DNA of 64,000 bases from Arthrobacter sp. B1I2 (GTDB taxonomy: Bacteria > Actinomycetota > Actinomycetes > Actinomycetales > Micrococcaceae): the NCBI RefSeq assembly GCF_030816485.1, contig NZ_JAUSYC010000001.1, positions 2,790,001-2,854,000 of the forward strand. The letters run 5' to 3'. Below, one piece after another: positions 47,698 to 59,296 of the stretch; within the stretch, counting starts at the first letter, position 1, and every line of letters starts with the position of its first letter. The position numbers and the translations under genes are program-made. The notes under the pieces were generated by a model. That model made no database searches. It was not told the origin of the DNA and saw nothing but the letters and a program-made list of their open reading frames with translations.

Positions 47698-49098
47698 CTA
47701 CTTGGTGCCGTTGGTGGGCCAGGACGCCGGGCCGGCCGAACCGGCGTCGTACTCTTCCAGCGGGACCTCCCCGCGCTCCCAGGCTTTCAGCACCGGCTCC
47801 ACGATCCGCCAGCAATCCTCCGCTGTATCGCTCCGTACGGAGAGCAACGGATCGCCGGCCAGCACGCCTTCCAGCACTTCGCCGTAGGGCAGGAGATCGG
47901 AGGCGCTCAGTTCCGCTTCCAGGGTGACCCGGCCCAGGCTGAAGATGTTTCCGGGACCGTTGACGTCGACGTCGAACTCCAGCGTGTCCGGGCCGAAGCC
48001 GATGCGCAGCTGGTTGGGGGAGTCCACCCCGGTAAAGCCCTGCGGCAGGTGGGGCACCGGAAGGAAGGTAACCACCGCTTCCTTGCGCTTGTCGCCCAGT
48101 GCCTTGCCCGAGCGCAGGATGAAGGGGACGCCCCGCCAGCGCCAGTTGTCGATGCCCACCTGGATCTCGGCGAGTGTTTCCGTTCCCCGTCCGGCATCCA
48201 CGCCTTCCTCCGCGGCGTAGTCGGGGACGTCCTTGCCTGCCACCGAACCCGCCGTGTAGCGGGCCCTGCGCGTTGAGTCCGTGAAGGGGGCGCTGACGCT
48301 GCTGGCCCTCAGGACGGTGGACACGGCGTCGCGGAGGTCGCGCTCGCCGATGGTGGCGGGTGGCTCGATGGCCATGATTGCCATGATCTGCAGGAGGTGG
48401 CTTTGGATCATGTCGCGGAGGGCGCCGGCGCCGTCGTAATAGCGGGCGCGGCCTTCCAGGGCGAGGTCCTCGTCGAAGAAGATCTCCACCTTTTCCACGT
48501 GCTGCCGGTTCCACACCGGCTCCAGGAAGTTGTTGGCGAAACGCAGGCCCAGGATGTTCAGGACGGTGGCCTTGCCCAGGAAGTGGTCCACCCTGTGGAT
48601 GTGGTCCTCCGGGACCAGGCGCGCCAGGGTCCGGTTGAGGGAGCGTGCCGATTCCTCGCTGGAGCCGAACGGCTTCTCCATCACCAGCCGGGTGCCATCC
48701 GGAACCTCATCGGCCTGGAGCGTCTCGCATGCCAGCTGGCTGATCCGCGGCGGCAGCGCAAAGTAGACGGCCACCGGGCCTTCCAGTTCCGCGAGGAGGG
48801 CTGCAAGGGCACCCTTGGCCGTAACGTCCACCTGGTGGTACACCGTCTCCTTGTGCAGCAGCTCCAGGGCGTCTTTCCCGGACTCATCTGCTGCACCGGC
48901 TGCGGCGCTGAACGATGACTGGACCCGCTCCCGCCATTGTTCCGGTGTCCACGGATCCGAGCCGGCACCCACCAGGGTGAGGCCCTCCGCGCGGCCCGCC
49001 GCAACAAGCCGCGCCAGGCCTGGCAGGAGGAGCCGGCCGGTGAGGTCGCCGGAGGCACCGAGGATGAGCAGGGTCTTCACAGTTGTTTGGCTCGTCAT
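47698..49098 (-). CDS. zwf: Glucose-6-phosphate dehydrogenase
   Basis: The 466-residue protein has the N-terminal NADP-binding LLILGASGDLTGRLLLPGL and the substrate-binding HRVDHFLGK motif near residue 180. It should oxidise glucose-6-phosphate to 6-phosphogluconolactone for the pentose phosphate pathway. It is shorter than usual (about 490-515 residues) and stands alone, without the tal, opcA or pgl genes that often accompany zwf in Actinobacteria, so it may be a second copy. It is divergent from ffh. Confidence 0.9.
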   Translation of the reverse strand: MTSQTTVKTLLILGASGDLTGRLLLPGLARLVAAGRAEGLTLVGAGSDPWTPEQWRERVQSSFSAAAGAADESGKDALELLHKETVYHQVDVTAKGALAALLAELEGPVAVYFALPPRISQLACETLQADEVPDGTRLVMEKPFGSSEESARSLNRTLARLVPEDHIHRVDHFLGKATVLNILGLRFANNFLEPVWNRQHVEKVEIFFDEDLALEGRARYYDGAGALRDMIQSHLLQIMAIMAIEPPATIGERDLRDAVSTVLRASSVSAPFTDSTRRARYTAGSVAGKDVPDYAAEEGVDAGRGTETLAEIQVGIDNWRWRGVPFILRSGKALGDKRKEAVVTFLPVPHLPQGFTGVDSPNQLRIGFGPDTLEFDVDVNGPGNIFSLGRVTLEAELSASDLLPYGEVLEGVLAGDPLLSVRSDTAEDCWRIVEPVLKAWERGEVPLEEYDAGSAGPASWPTNGTK

Positions 49099-49182
49099 TT
49101 TGCCAGCATGCCACCTGACGCGCCTGACTTGATACCCTAGATAGTCGAGTCCCGATCATCCACTGAAAGAAGTGCACGTCGC

Positions 49183-50766
49183 GTGTTCAATTCACTCTCT
49201 GACCGGTTGACAGCAACCTTCAAGAATCTCCGCGGTAAAGGCAGGCTCACCGAGGCAGACGTCGATGCCACCGTCCGGGAGATCCGCCGCGCCCTTCTGG
49301 ACGCCGATGTTGCCGTTCCGGTTGTCCGGGAGTTCACCGGCCGGGTCCGTGAACGCGCTCTGGGTGCCGAGGTCTCGGCCGCGCTGAACCCCGGCCAGCA
49401 GATTGTCAAGATCGTCAACGAGGAACTCGTGGAGATCCTTGGCGGCGAAACCCGGCGGATCCGGCTGGCAAAGAACGGCCCCACGGTCATCATGCTCGCC
49501 GGCCTCCAGGGTGCAGGCAAGACCACCCTTGCCGGGAAGCTGTCCAAGTGGCTGAAGTCCCAGGGCCACAGCCCCATGCTGGTGGCCTGCGACCTGCAGC
49601 GGCCCAACGCCGTCACCCAGCTCCAGGTGGTGGGCCAGCGCGCCAACGTGCCCGTGTTCGCCCCGCATCCGGGGGCCACCTCCGCGGAGCTGGACCAACC
49701 AGCCGGTGACCCGGTCGCCGTCGCTCGCGCCGGAGTCGAGGAAGCACGCCAGAAGCTGCACGACGTCGTCATCGTTGACACGGCCGGCCGCCTCGGCGTG
49801 GACGCGGACATGATGGAACAGGCCCGCCAGATCCGCCGCGCCATCGTGCCCAACGAAGTCCTGTTCGTGATCGATTCCATGATCGGCCAGGACGCCGTGA
49901 ACACGGCCCTCGCCTTCGACGAAGGCGTGAACTTCACCGGCATCGTGCTCTCCAAGCTCGACGGCGATGCCCGCGGCGGTGCCGCGCTTTCGGTCGCGTC
50001 GGTCACCGGAAAGCCGGTCATGTTCGCCTCGACGGGCGAGGGCGTGGACGACTTCGAGCTCTTCCACCCGGACCGCATGGCCTCCCGCATCCTGGACATG
50101 GGCGACGTGCTCACGCTCATCGAGCAGGCCGAGAAGTCCTGGGACAAGGACGAAGCCGCCCGGATGGCGAAGAAGTTTGCCGACCAGGAAGAATTCACCC
50201 TGGACGACTTCCTTGCCCAGATGCAGCAGATCCGCAACATGGGCTCCATGAAGAAGATGCTCATGATGATGCCGGGCGCCCAGAACATCCGCCAGCAGCT
50301 GGAGCAGTTCGACGAGCGCGAGATCGACCGCGTGGAAGCGATCGTCCGGTCCATGACGCCGCACGAGCGGCTTGCGCCGAAGATCATCAACGGCTCACGG
50401 CGGGCCCGCATCGCCCGTGGCTCCGGCGTCCACGTCTCCGAGGTCAACGGCCTGCTGGAGCGCTTCGCCCAGGCGCAGAAGATGATGAAGAAGATGGCCC
50501 AGGGCGGCATGCCGGGAATGCCCGGGATGCCGGGCCTGCCCGGTGCCGGCGGCGGTGCGCGGAAGAACGCCAAGAACGCGCCCAAGAAGAAGGCAAAGTC
50601 CGGCAACCCGGCCAAGGCTGCCCAGGAGCGCAAGGAGGCGGAGGCCCGCCGTGCCAACGCTGCCAAGGCGCTGCCTACCGGTGCCGCCTTCGGCCAGCAG
50701 GGCGGCGACTTCGATCCGTCCCAGCTGAACCTCCCGAAGGGCTTCGACAAGTTCCTCGGCAAGTAG
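49183..50766 (+). CDS. ffh: Signal recognition particle protein
   Basis: The 527-residue GTPase binds signal sequences and 4.5S RNA. The N domain leads to P-loop GLQGAGKTTLAGKL near residue 108, then DTAGRLGVD and SKLDGDARGG. The methionine-rich M domain (MKKMLMMMPG) is at about 335-450, and the C-terminus is a lysine- and alanine-rich tail. The start is GTG. An 11-bp duplication (GGCAAGTAGCA, 50758-50779) spans its stop codon. Confidence 0.96.
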   Translation: MFNSLSDRLTATFKNLRGKGRLTEADVDATVREIRRALLDADVAVPVVREFTGRVRERALGAEVSAALNPGQQIVKIVNEELVEILGGETRRIRLAKNGPTVIMLAGLQGAGKTTLAGKLSKWLKSQGHSPMLVACDLQRPNAVTQLQVVGQRANVPVFAPHPGATSAELDQPAGDPVAVARAGVEEARQKLHDVVIVDTAGRLGVDADMMEQARQIRRAIVPNEVLFVIDSMIGQDAVNTALAFDEGVNFTGIVLSKLDGDARGGAALSVASVTGKPVMFASTGEGVDDFELFHPDRMASRILDMGDVLTLIEQAEKSWDKDEAARMAKKFADQEEFTLDDFLAQMQQIRNMGSMKKMLMMMPGAQNIRQQLEQFDEREIDRVEAIVRSMTPHERLAPKIINGSRRARIARGSGVHVSEVNGLLERFAQAQKMMKKMAQGGMPGMPGMPGLPGAGGGARKNAKNAPKKKAKSGNPAKAAQERKEAEARRANAAKALPTGAAFGQQGGDFDPSQLNLPKGFDKFLGK

Positions 50767-50791
50767 CAGGCAAGTAGCAGTTCCCGGCCAG

Positions 50792-50839
50792 GTAGCGCCA
50801 GGTGCCGTTTTGTTCGCTCCAAACGACACCTGGCGCTAC
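50792..50839. repeat. Long inverted repeat with 10-nt loop
   Basis: Eighteen of 19 positions pair between 50792-50810 and 50821-50839 (one C-A mismatch). No T-run follows, so it is not a standard intrinsic terminator, although it stands just after ffh. The arms begin and end with GTAGCGCC and GGCGCTAC, a form that suggests a dispersed palindromic element. Confidence 0.75.
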
Positions 50840-50865
50840 GTGCTTGGGATGTCAGTGCCGTGGAA

Positions 50866-50871
50866 TAGGGT
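50866..50871 (+). promoter_or_regulatory. Probable leaderless -10 element
   Basis: TAGGGT ends 6 nt before the ATG at 50878, and no Shine-Dalgarno sequence is present. Confidence 0.45.
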
Positions 50872-50877
50872 TGGGAC

Positions 50878-53585
<2,708 letters not shown>

Positions 53586-53616
53586 CTAGCCTGTCCGGGC
53601 ATCGAAAGGAGCCGGA

Positions 53617-54699
53617 ATGGCAGGCATCATTCACTTTCGCGGTCCCGTTTTGGCCGCACCGGACCAAGTACGGCACGGGCTCTGGTCAGTGGACGGCAGG
53701 CTCACGTTCCGCCGGCCCGCCGCCCCTCCGGACCGGGTGCTCGATGGATGGGTCCTGCCCGGCTTCGCGGATGCCCACTGCCACATCGGGCTGGGGCCCG
53801 CCGGGCCAGTCGAACCCGCCGTTGCGCGGGAACAGGCACTGGCTGACCTGAACGCCGGGACACTGCTGGTCCGGGACGCCGGCTCACCCGCCGATACCCG
53901 CTGGATGCAGGGCGGCCGGGACTTCCCGGTGCTGATCCGTGCCGGACGGCATGTCGCCCGGACGCGCCGGTACCTGCGCGGCTTTGCCGAGGAGGTTGAG
54001 CCGGAGGGCCTCGTTGAGGCTGTGCGAAAGCAGGCGCGCGACGGCGACGGCTGGGTCAAGCTGGTGGGGGACTGGATTGACCGGAGCGTTGGTGACCTGG
54101 CGCCTTCCTTTCCCGCCGCCGTCGTGCGTGACGCCGTCCAGGCTGCTCATGATGAAGGTGCCCGGGTCACGGCGCATTGCTTTGCCGAGGACACCCTGGA
54201 CCAGGTGCTGGACGCCGGGATCGACTGTGTCGAGCACGCCACGGGGCTCCTGCCCCGCCACCTGCCCCGCTTTGTGGAACAGGGCGTACCGATCGTGCCC
54301 ACGCTCATCAACATCGCCACGTTCCCCGATATTGCCGCGCAGGCAGATTCCAGGTTTCCGCGCTACGCGGCCCACATGCATGCCCTTTTTGAGCGCAGGC
54401 TGGAACGGGTCGCGGAGGCCCATGCCGCCGGCGTGCGTATCTTTGCCGGCACCGATGCAGGCAGCGTGATCCGGCATGGCAGGATCGCCGATGAGATCCT
54501 CGCGCTGCACAGCGCAGGCCTGCCCATGGAGGCGGCCCTTGATGCCGCCTGCTGGGCGGTCCGCAGGTGGCTGGGTGCGGACGGCCTGGAGGAAGGCGCG
54601 CGGGCCGACGTCGTGGTCTGCCGGGAAGATCCGCGGGCAGTGCCGGAAACGATCACGGACCTGGAACATGTGGTGCTGGGCGGTCGCATGGTCCGCTGA
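53617..54699 (+). CDS. Amidohydrolase-family metal-dependent hydrolase
   Basis: The 360-residue protein has the metal ligands HxH in GFADAHCHIG, a lysine in GWVKLVGDW, histidines in ARVTAHCF and CVEHATG, and aspartate in FAGTDAGS. This is the full set for the amidohydrolase superfamily in the imidazolonepropionase/prolidase-like branch. The substrate is unknown. AAGGAG precedes the ATG. It is divergent from thiC, and the next gene, a VOC protein, may have its own promoter. Confidence 0.85.
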   Translation: MAGIIHFRGPVLAAPDQVRHGLWSVDGRLTFRRPAAPPDRVLDGWVLPGFADAHCHIGLGPAGPVEPAVAREQALADLNAGTLLVRDAGSPADTRWMQGGRDFPVLIRAGRHVARTRRYLRGFAEEVEPEGLVEAVRKQARDGDGWVKLVGDWIDRSVGDLAPSFPAAVVRDAVQAAHDEGARVTAHCFAEDTLDQVLDAGIDCVEHATGLLPRHLPRFVEQGVPIVPTLINIATFPDIAAQADSRFPRYAAHMHALFERRLERVAEAHAAGVRIFAGTDAGSVIRHGRIADEILALHSAGLPMEAALDAACWAVRRWLGADGLEEGARADVVVCREDPRAVPETITDLEHVVLGGRMVR

Positions 54700-54727
54700 C
54701 CATCAGTAACCCGGGACTTGGAATAAA

Positions 54728-54739
54728 TTGAAGCTTCAA
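54728..54739. promoter_or_regulatory. Operator-like palindrome before the VOC gene
   Basis: TTGAAGCTTCAA is a perfect 12-bp palindrome in an AT-rich stretch that stands out from the GC-rich surroundings. It lies between a -35-like CTTGGA (54717-54722) and -10-like TAATTT (54741-54746), so a bound repressor would block RNA polymerase. The shape suits a MarR-type regulator, but none is encoded nearby. Confidence 0.5.
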
Positions 54740-54798
54740 GTAATTTTAACGTGTGACAGGCCGCCAACGGGACGGCCGCCAACACAAGGAGCCTTCAC

Positions 54799-55674
54799 AT
54801 GACCGAAGCAGCCAGCACCCAGGATCTTCTTCCTGCCGAACTCGCCATGGGCACGGTGATGCTCAAGGTGGGCGACATGAAGGTCATGACGGACTACTAC
54901 CAGCGTGCATTGGGCCTCGAGGCGGTGGCCGAGCAGGACGGCGGGCTCTACCTTGGCAGGCTCGGCAAGCCGTTGGTCCACCTGGCGCCGGCTCCCGGGC
55001 TGCACCTTCCCGGCAGGGGAGAGGCGGGCCTGTTCCACACTGCCCTGCTGTTTGAGGACCAGGCATCCCTTGCTGCCACCATCGCCACGGCCGCACAGTA
55101 CGAGCCGCGGTCCTTCACCGGCAGTGCCGACCATCTGGTCAGTGAGGCCTTCTACTTCACCGACCCTGAGGGCAACGGCGTCGAGCTGTACTGGGACCGC
55201 CCGCGCAGCAACTGGTCCTGGAACGGGACCGACGTGGTGATGGACAGCCTCGCGCTGCCGCCGCAGCGCTACCTGGAGCAGTACCTCACCGAGGAGTCCC
55301 TGGAGGGCCAGCGGCAGACCCCCGCAGGGGTGGGGCATGTCCACCTCCAGGTTGGTGACGTCCAGACCGCCCGGGACTTCTACGTGGGCACGCTCGGTTT
55401 CGAGAAGACGGCGGGCTGGCACGGGCAGGCACTGTTCGTTTCCGCCGGCCGCTACCACCACCACATGGCCATGAACGTCTGGAACAGCCGCGGTGCCGGC
55501 CCGCGCAAGGACACGCTTGGCCTGGGCGAGGTGCTCATTGAGGTTCCCTCGGGTGACGACGTCGGGGCGCTGGCTGACCGGCTCAAGGTCGCCGGGGTGC
55601 CCGCCCACCACACCGGTGCCGAACTCCGGTTCGAAGACCCATGGCGCAACCGGCTCCGGGTGGCGGTCCGCTGA
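54799..55674 (+). CDS. VOC-superfamily ring-cleavage dioxygenase-like protein
   Basis: The 291-residue protein contains two VOC modules (about 14-130 and 175-290), as in CatE-type catechol-2,3-dioxygenases. Metal ligands expected in such proteins appear as histidine in VGHVHLQVGD, histidine in HHHMAMNVW and glutamate in GADLRF/GAELRFEDP near the C-terminus. It probably opens a catechol or quinone-derived ring, or acts as a glyoxalase-like enzyme. AAGGAG precedes the ATG. Confidence 0.8.
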   Translation: MTEAASTQDLLPAELAMGTVMLKVGDMKVMTDYYQRALGLEAVAEQDGGLYLGRLGKPLVHLAPAPGLHLPGRGEAGLFHTALLFEDQASLAATIATAAQYEPRSFTGSADHLVSEAFYFTDPEGNGVELYWDRPRSNWSWNGTDVVMDSLALPPQRYLEQYLTEESLEGQRQTPAGVGHVHLQVGDVQTARDFYVGTLGFEKTAGWHGQALFVSAGRYHHHMAMNVWNSRGAGPRKDTLGLGEVLIEVPSGDDVGALADRLKVAGVPAHHTGAELRFEDPWRNRLRVAVR

Positions 55675-55796
55675 CTGGTGCCGGAAGCGGTCCGCGTGTG
55701 CGCCGGCAGGTCCGCAACTACTAGGCTGAATCCGTACGGCCGGGCGGCAGGCAGCACCCGGCGCACAGCTCCGTCAACGGAAGAAGGGCACCAGCC

Positions 55797-56252
55797 ATGG
55801 GCTTCACCGAGATCTTTGTCGCCACCCATGACGCCGCGCTAAAACGCGCCGGCATCCTTGACGAAGGAAGCGGCTCCGCGGCGGACGGCACGGCCGCGGG
55901 CCAGGCGGTCCGCATCCAGGGCATCAGCGACTTTGAAGTCGAACAGCTGGGTGATCTCGCCGGCACTGCCGTGCACGCCGGCGGAGCCGACTATGAGCTG
56001 ACCATGGTGGATGTCGCCAGCGATTCCCTTCTCGCCGTTCCGCCGGCCATGGTGCGCGCCCTGGCGGACCTGCTCACCTACGAAACCGAAGGCGAAGGAA
56101 ATGTCCTCGACGACGTCGCCGAACAGTGGGCCGGCCAGGAGGACATGCCGTTCGACGCCGGCCAGGCCCGGACCTACGTGCATCAGCTGGCGGAACTTGC
56201 CGCCTCAGTCGACGACGCCGACCGGACGGGGCTGTACGTCTGGTCCGCCTGA
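55797..56252 (+). CDS. Hypothetical protein, small acidic
   Basis: The 151-residue protein is acidic, has no signal peptide or membrane helix and shows no motif that I recognise. A GAAGGG site lies 11-16 nt upstream of the ATG, and TAGGCT about 70 bp upstream may be a -10 element. It ends 235 bp before rpsP. Confidence 0.68.
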   Translation: MGFTEIFVATHDAALKRAGILDEGSGSAADGTAAGQAVRIQGISDFEVEQLGDLAGTAVHAGGADYELTMVDVASDSLLAVPPAMVRALADLLTYETEGEGNVLDDVAEQWAGQEDMPFDAGQARTYVHQLAELAASVDDADRTGLYVWSA

Positions 56253-56348
56253 CCCGCAGATGCCGGATTGGCGGGTCTTCCGGGCGCCCTGCGGCCGGCT
56301 GCCGCGCCGCAGGCAGCAGGCCAAGTCGAAATAACGGCGCCCATCTGG

Positions 56349-56354
56349 CACAAT
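56349..56354 (+). promoter_or_regulatory. Candidate -10 element of the rpsP operon
   Basis: CACAAT lies 17 nt after TCGAAA (56326-56331), and about 130 nt separate it from the rpsP start. The long leader (to 56487) could carry ribosomal protein control, but I see no strong fold. Confidence 0.42.
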
Positions 56355-56487
56355 AAACAGGTACTCGATCTGCGCGGCCCCTCTCTCCGCGTCCGGATCC
56401 TGTCCTTTGAGCCCGCAAGTACGGCCCGCCCCACGGGTGCAGAAAGCCGGGTTCACCCCTTTTTCTGAAACAGGAGTGACCACAAAA

Positions 56488-56910
56488 GTGGCCGTAAAGA
56501 TTCGCCTTAAGCGCTTCGGCAAGATGCGCGCCCCGTACTACCGCATCGTCGTCGCGGACTCACGCACCAAGCGTGACGGACGTGCCATCGAGGAAATCGG
56601 CAAGTACCACCCCACCGAAGAGCCCTCGTACATCGAGGTCAACTCCGAGCGTGCACAGTACTGGCTGTCCGTCGGCGCCCAGCCGTCCGAGCAGGTTGCC
56701 GCGATCCTGAAGATCACCGGTGACTGGCAGAAGTTCAAGGGCCTGCCGGGCCAGGAAGGCACCCTCAAGACCAAGGTCGAGAAGGAAGCCTTCGTTGCCC
56801 CGGAGAAGGGCTCGGTCATCATCCCGGAAGCCATCACCAAGAAGGCCTCCAAGTCTGACGCTGCCGAGGCCCCGGCCGACGCCGAAGCTGAGACCACCGA
56901 GGCTGAGTAG
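56488..56910 (+). CDS. rpsP: 30S ribosomal protein S16
   Basis: The 140-residue protein begins [20 protein letters not shown], the S16 signature, and includes the [14 protein letters not shown] segment. Beyond the conserved 80-90 residues it has an alanine- and glutamate-rich tail common in Actinobacteria. GTG 56488 is the start that gives the standard N-terminus; AGGAG lies 11 nt upstream. khpA follows 1 nt after the stop. Confidence 0.95.
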   Translation: MAVKIRLKRFGKMRAPYYRIVVADSRTKRDGRAIEEIGKYHPTEEPSYIEVNSERAQYWLSVGAQPSEQVAAILKITGDWQKFKGLPGQEGTLKTKVEKEAFVAPEKGSVIIPEAITKKASKSDAAEAPADAEAETTEAE

Positions 56911-56911
56911 A

Positions 56912-57154
56912 TTGCTGGCAGACGCGCTGGAGCACCTGGTCCGGGGAATCGTTGATTCCCCGGACGACGTCAAGGTCAGCTCGAAGAACAACCGCCGCGG
57001 GGACACCCTCGAGGTGCGCGTTCATCAGGACGACCTCGGACGGGTGATCGGCCGCCAGGGCCGCACGGCCCGCGCACTGCGCACCGTGGTGGCAGCACTG
57101 GCCGGCGGCGAACCGGTAAGGGTCGACGTCGTCGACACCGACCGCCGCCGCTGA
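56912..57154 (+). CDS. khpA: KH-domain RNA-binding protein
   Basis: The 80-residue protein is a single KH domain with the GxxG loop as IGRQGRT near residue 50. KhpA-type proteins bind RNA and, with KhpB/Jag, influence cell shape. It starts at TTG 56912, 1 nt after rpsP; CTG 56915 could also be used. This order (rpsP-khpA-rimM-trmD-rplS) is standard in Gram-positive bacteria. Confidence 0.9.
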   Translation: MLADALEHLVRGIVDSPDDVKVSSKNNRRGDTLEVRVHQDDLGRVIGRQGRTARALRTVVAALAGGEPVRVDVVDTDRRR

Positions 57155-57179
57155 GCGCTCGGCAACATTCAGTTTTGCT

Positions 57180-57211
57180 CCGGCCCCTCCACCACCAGGT
57201 GGAGGGGCCGG
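57180..57211 (+). terminator. GC-rich hairpin between khpA and rimM
   Basis: A perfect 14-bp stem (57180-57193 with 57198-57211) closes an ACCA loop. The bases after it are only weakly T-rich, so it may attenuate or protect mRNA ends instead of fully stopping transcription. Confidence 0.6.
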
Positions 57212-57254
57212 ACTGCTTTCACCAGAATCACCACAACCCGGAACAGAGGAACAG

Positions 57255-57803
57255 ATGCAGCTTCAGGTGGCACGGATTGGCAAGCCGCACGGCATTCGCG
57301 GGGAAGTCACGGTCCAGGTCCTGACCGACGCCCCGGAGGACCGCTTCGTGCCGGGAACGGAATTTGTGGTCGAACCGGCCTCTGCCGGCCCGCTGACCGT
57401 CAGCAGCGCCCGCTGGAACAAGGACATCCTGCTGCTGGGCTTCGACGAAATCGAAACCCGCAACGACGCGGAAACCCTGCGCGGGGCCAAGCTGTTCATC
57501 GAAACCGAAGAACTGGACGGGGACGACGACGACGAGGGCTGGTACGAGCACGAACTTGTCGGCCTTGAGGCCAGGGTAGGGGATCAGGTGGTGGGCAAGG
57601 TCGCTGCGCTGAACACCATGCCCGTCCAGGACCTGCTCATGGTCACCACCCCGGAGGGCAAGGAAATCCTTGTCCCGTTCGTGGAGCAAATCGTGCCTGA
57701 GGTGAATATCGCGGAGGGCTTCATCCTCCTCACCCCGCCGGACGGCCTCTTCGAACTCAACTCCGACGAAGCCGCCGCCCCGCAACCGGAAGGCAGCGAC
57801 TAG
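57255..57803 (+). CDS. rimM: Ribosome maturation factor RimM
   Basis: The 182-residue protein helps assemble the head of the 30S subunit by binding S19. The N-terminal VARIGKPHGIRGEV and the C-terminal PRC-barrel with MPVQDLLMVTTPEGKEILVPF are typical. An AGAGGA site lies upstream of the ATG. trmD starts directly after the stop. Confidence 0.94.
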   Translation: MQLQVARIGKPHGIRGEVTVQVLTDAPEDRFVPGTEFVVEPASAGPLTVSSARWNKDILLLGFDEIETRNDAETLRGAKLFIETEELDGDDDDEGWYEHELVGLEARVGDQVVGKVAALNTMPVQDLLMVTTPEGKEILVPFVEQIVPEVNIAEGFILLTPPDGLFELNSDEAAAPQPEGSD

Positions 57804-58616
57804 ATGCGGATCGACGTCGTCAGCATCTTCCCTGACTACCTGGCCCCGCTTGAACTCTCGCTGATCGGCAAGGCCCGCCAGGACGGAATCCTGGACCTGC
57901 ACGTCCATGACCTGCGCAGCTTCACCACGGACAAGCACCGTTCCGTCGACGACACCCCTTACGGCGGGGGCGCCGGGATGGTCATGAAGCCCGAACCCTG
58001 GGCCCAGGCCCTCTCCGCAGTGGCGGAGGGGCGCCCGGATCCGCAGCGCAAGCCGGTCCTGATCGTTCCGTCGCCCGCGGGCGAACGGTTCACGCAGGCC
58101 CTCGCCTACGAACTGGCGGAGGAACAGCACCTGGCATTTGCGTGCGGGCGGTACGAAGGCATCGATGAACGGGTCGTCGAATGGGCGCAGGAGCACTTCA
58201 CCGTGCGGCCCGTGAGCCTGGGCGACTACGTGCTGAACGGCGGGGAAGTGGCCGTTCTTGCAATGGTCGAGGCCATTGGCCGGCTGCTCCCCGGTGTGGT
58301 GGGCAACCCCGACTCCCTGGTGGAGGAATCCCACTCGGACGGGCTCCTGGAGTATCCGGTCTACACCAAACCCTCCGTTTGGCGTGACCGCGAGGTACCG
58401 CCGGTGCTCCTCAGCGGCAACCACGGCAGGATCGCCCAATGGCGCCGGCACGAACAGTACCGCCGGACAGCGGACCGCCGTCCGGACCTCCTGGAAGGGT
58501 TCGACGCCGGCAGCCTGCCCCGTGCCGACCGCACCGAACTGCACAACCTGGGCTACGACGTCGTGGACGGCAGGCTGGTCCGCCGCCCGGAGGCGGCAGT
58601 CGAACGGCGGGACTAG
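57804..58616 (+). CDS. trmD: tRNA (guanine(37)-N(1))-methyltransferase
   Basis: The 270-residue knotted SPOUT enzyme methylates G37 next to the anticodon. The N-terminal [12 protein letters not shown], the [12 protein letters not shown] loop and the SAM-binding [15 protein letters not shown] are all intact. It is directly adjacent to rimM, with no gap. Confidence 0.95.
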   Translation: MRIDVVSIFPDYLAPLELSLIGKARQDGILDLHVHDLRSFTTDKHRSVDDTPYGGGAGMVMKPEPWAQALSAVAEGRPDPQRKPVLIVPSPAGERFTQALAYELAEEQHLAFACGRYEGIDERVVEWAQEHFTVRPVSLGDYVLNGGEVAVLAMVEAIGRLLPGVVGNPDSLVEESHSDGLLEYPVYTKPSVWRDREVPPVLLSGNHGRIAQWRRHEQYRRTADRRPDLLEGFDAGSLPRADRTELHNLGYDVVDGRLVRRPEAAVERRD

Positions 58617-58647
58617 TGCCGGCGGAATTGGCGTAACCCTGCTGCTG

Positions 58648-58653
58648 TGGCAA
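58648..58653 (+). promoter_or_regulatory. Weak candidate -10 element for rplS
   Basis: CAAAAT lies about 200 nt before rplS, with only a poor -35 (GAATTG) 17 nt upstream. The 236-bp gap 58617-58852 has no gene and contains several short GC hairpins that could be a ribosomal-protein leader. Confidence 0.3.
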
Positions 58654-58852
58654 AATTAACCCTTGTGTCTGCTGGGTCCGCACCTGCCACAGGGGGTAGC
58701 GCGGCCAACAGCCCGACAACCGGCCCCATCAACCCTTGAAGCGGCCGGACCACTTTTACTTCGGCGGCGAGACCCGGACTGCTTTCGAGCAGCCGGACTT
58801 GGCTGCCGTGACCCAAAGTGAATGACCTGTGGCGTTCACCAGGAGTGCAATC

Positions 58853-59212
58853 ATGCATATTCTCGATTCCGTCGATGCAGCCTCGCTGCGCAGCGATGTT
58901 CCCGAATTCCGCGCGGGCGACACCCTCAAGGTGCACGTGAACATCATCGAAGGCAAGAACACCCGTGTCCAGGTCTTCCAGGGCTTCGTCCTGGGCCGCC
59001 AGGGCGACGGCGTGCGCGAAACCTTCACCGTCCGCAAGGTCTCCTTCGGTGTCGGTGTGGAGCGTACCTTCCCGGTGCACTCCCCGATCATCGAAAAGAT
59101 CGAGGTTGTCACCAAGGGTGACGTCCGCCGCGCCAAGCTGTACTACATGCGTGCGCTGCGCGGCAAGGCTGCCAAGATCAAGGAAAAGCGCGACTTCAGC
59201 TCCGCCAAGTAA
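58853..59212 (+). CDS. rplS: 50S ribosomal protein L19
   Basis: The 119-residue protein shows [30 protein letters not shown] and the C-terminal [13 protein letters not shown] segment typical of L19, which sits at the subunit interface. AGGAG precedes the ATG at 58853; an ATG at 58829 further up has no such site and is not used. Confidence 0.96.
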   Translation: MHILDSVDAASLRSDVPEFRAGDTLKVHVNIIEGKNTRVQVFQGFVLGRQGDGVRETFTVRKVSFGVGVERTFPVHSPIIEKIEVVTKGDVRRAKLYYMRALRGKAAKIKEKRDFSSAK

Positions 59213-59296
59213 GTCCTGCCCGGACTTACCGCAAGGCTGGAGCGCGGCCGTAGCCGGCACGCGCCGGAGCAATCCATCAGCGCCAGGATACGGACC

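Noticed and set aside
50758..50779. 11-bp direct duplication at the ffh stop codon
   Set aside because: It looks like simple slippage that duplicates the stop region; it leaves the protein unchanged and has no evident function.
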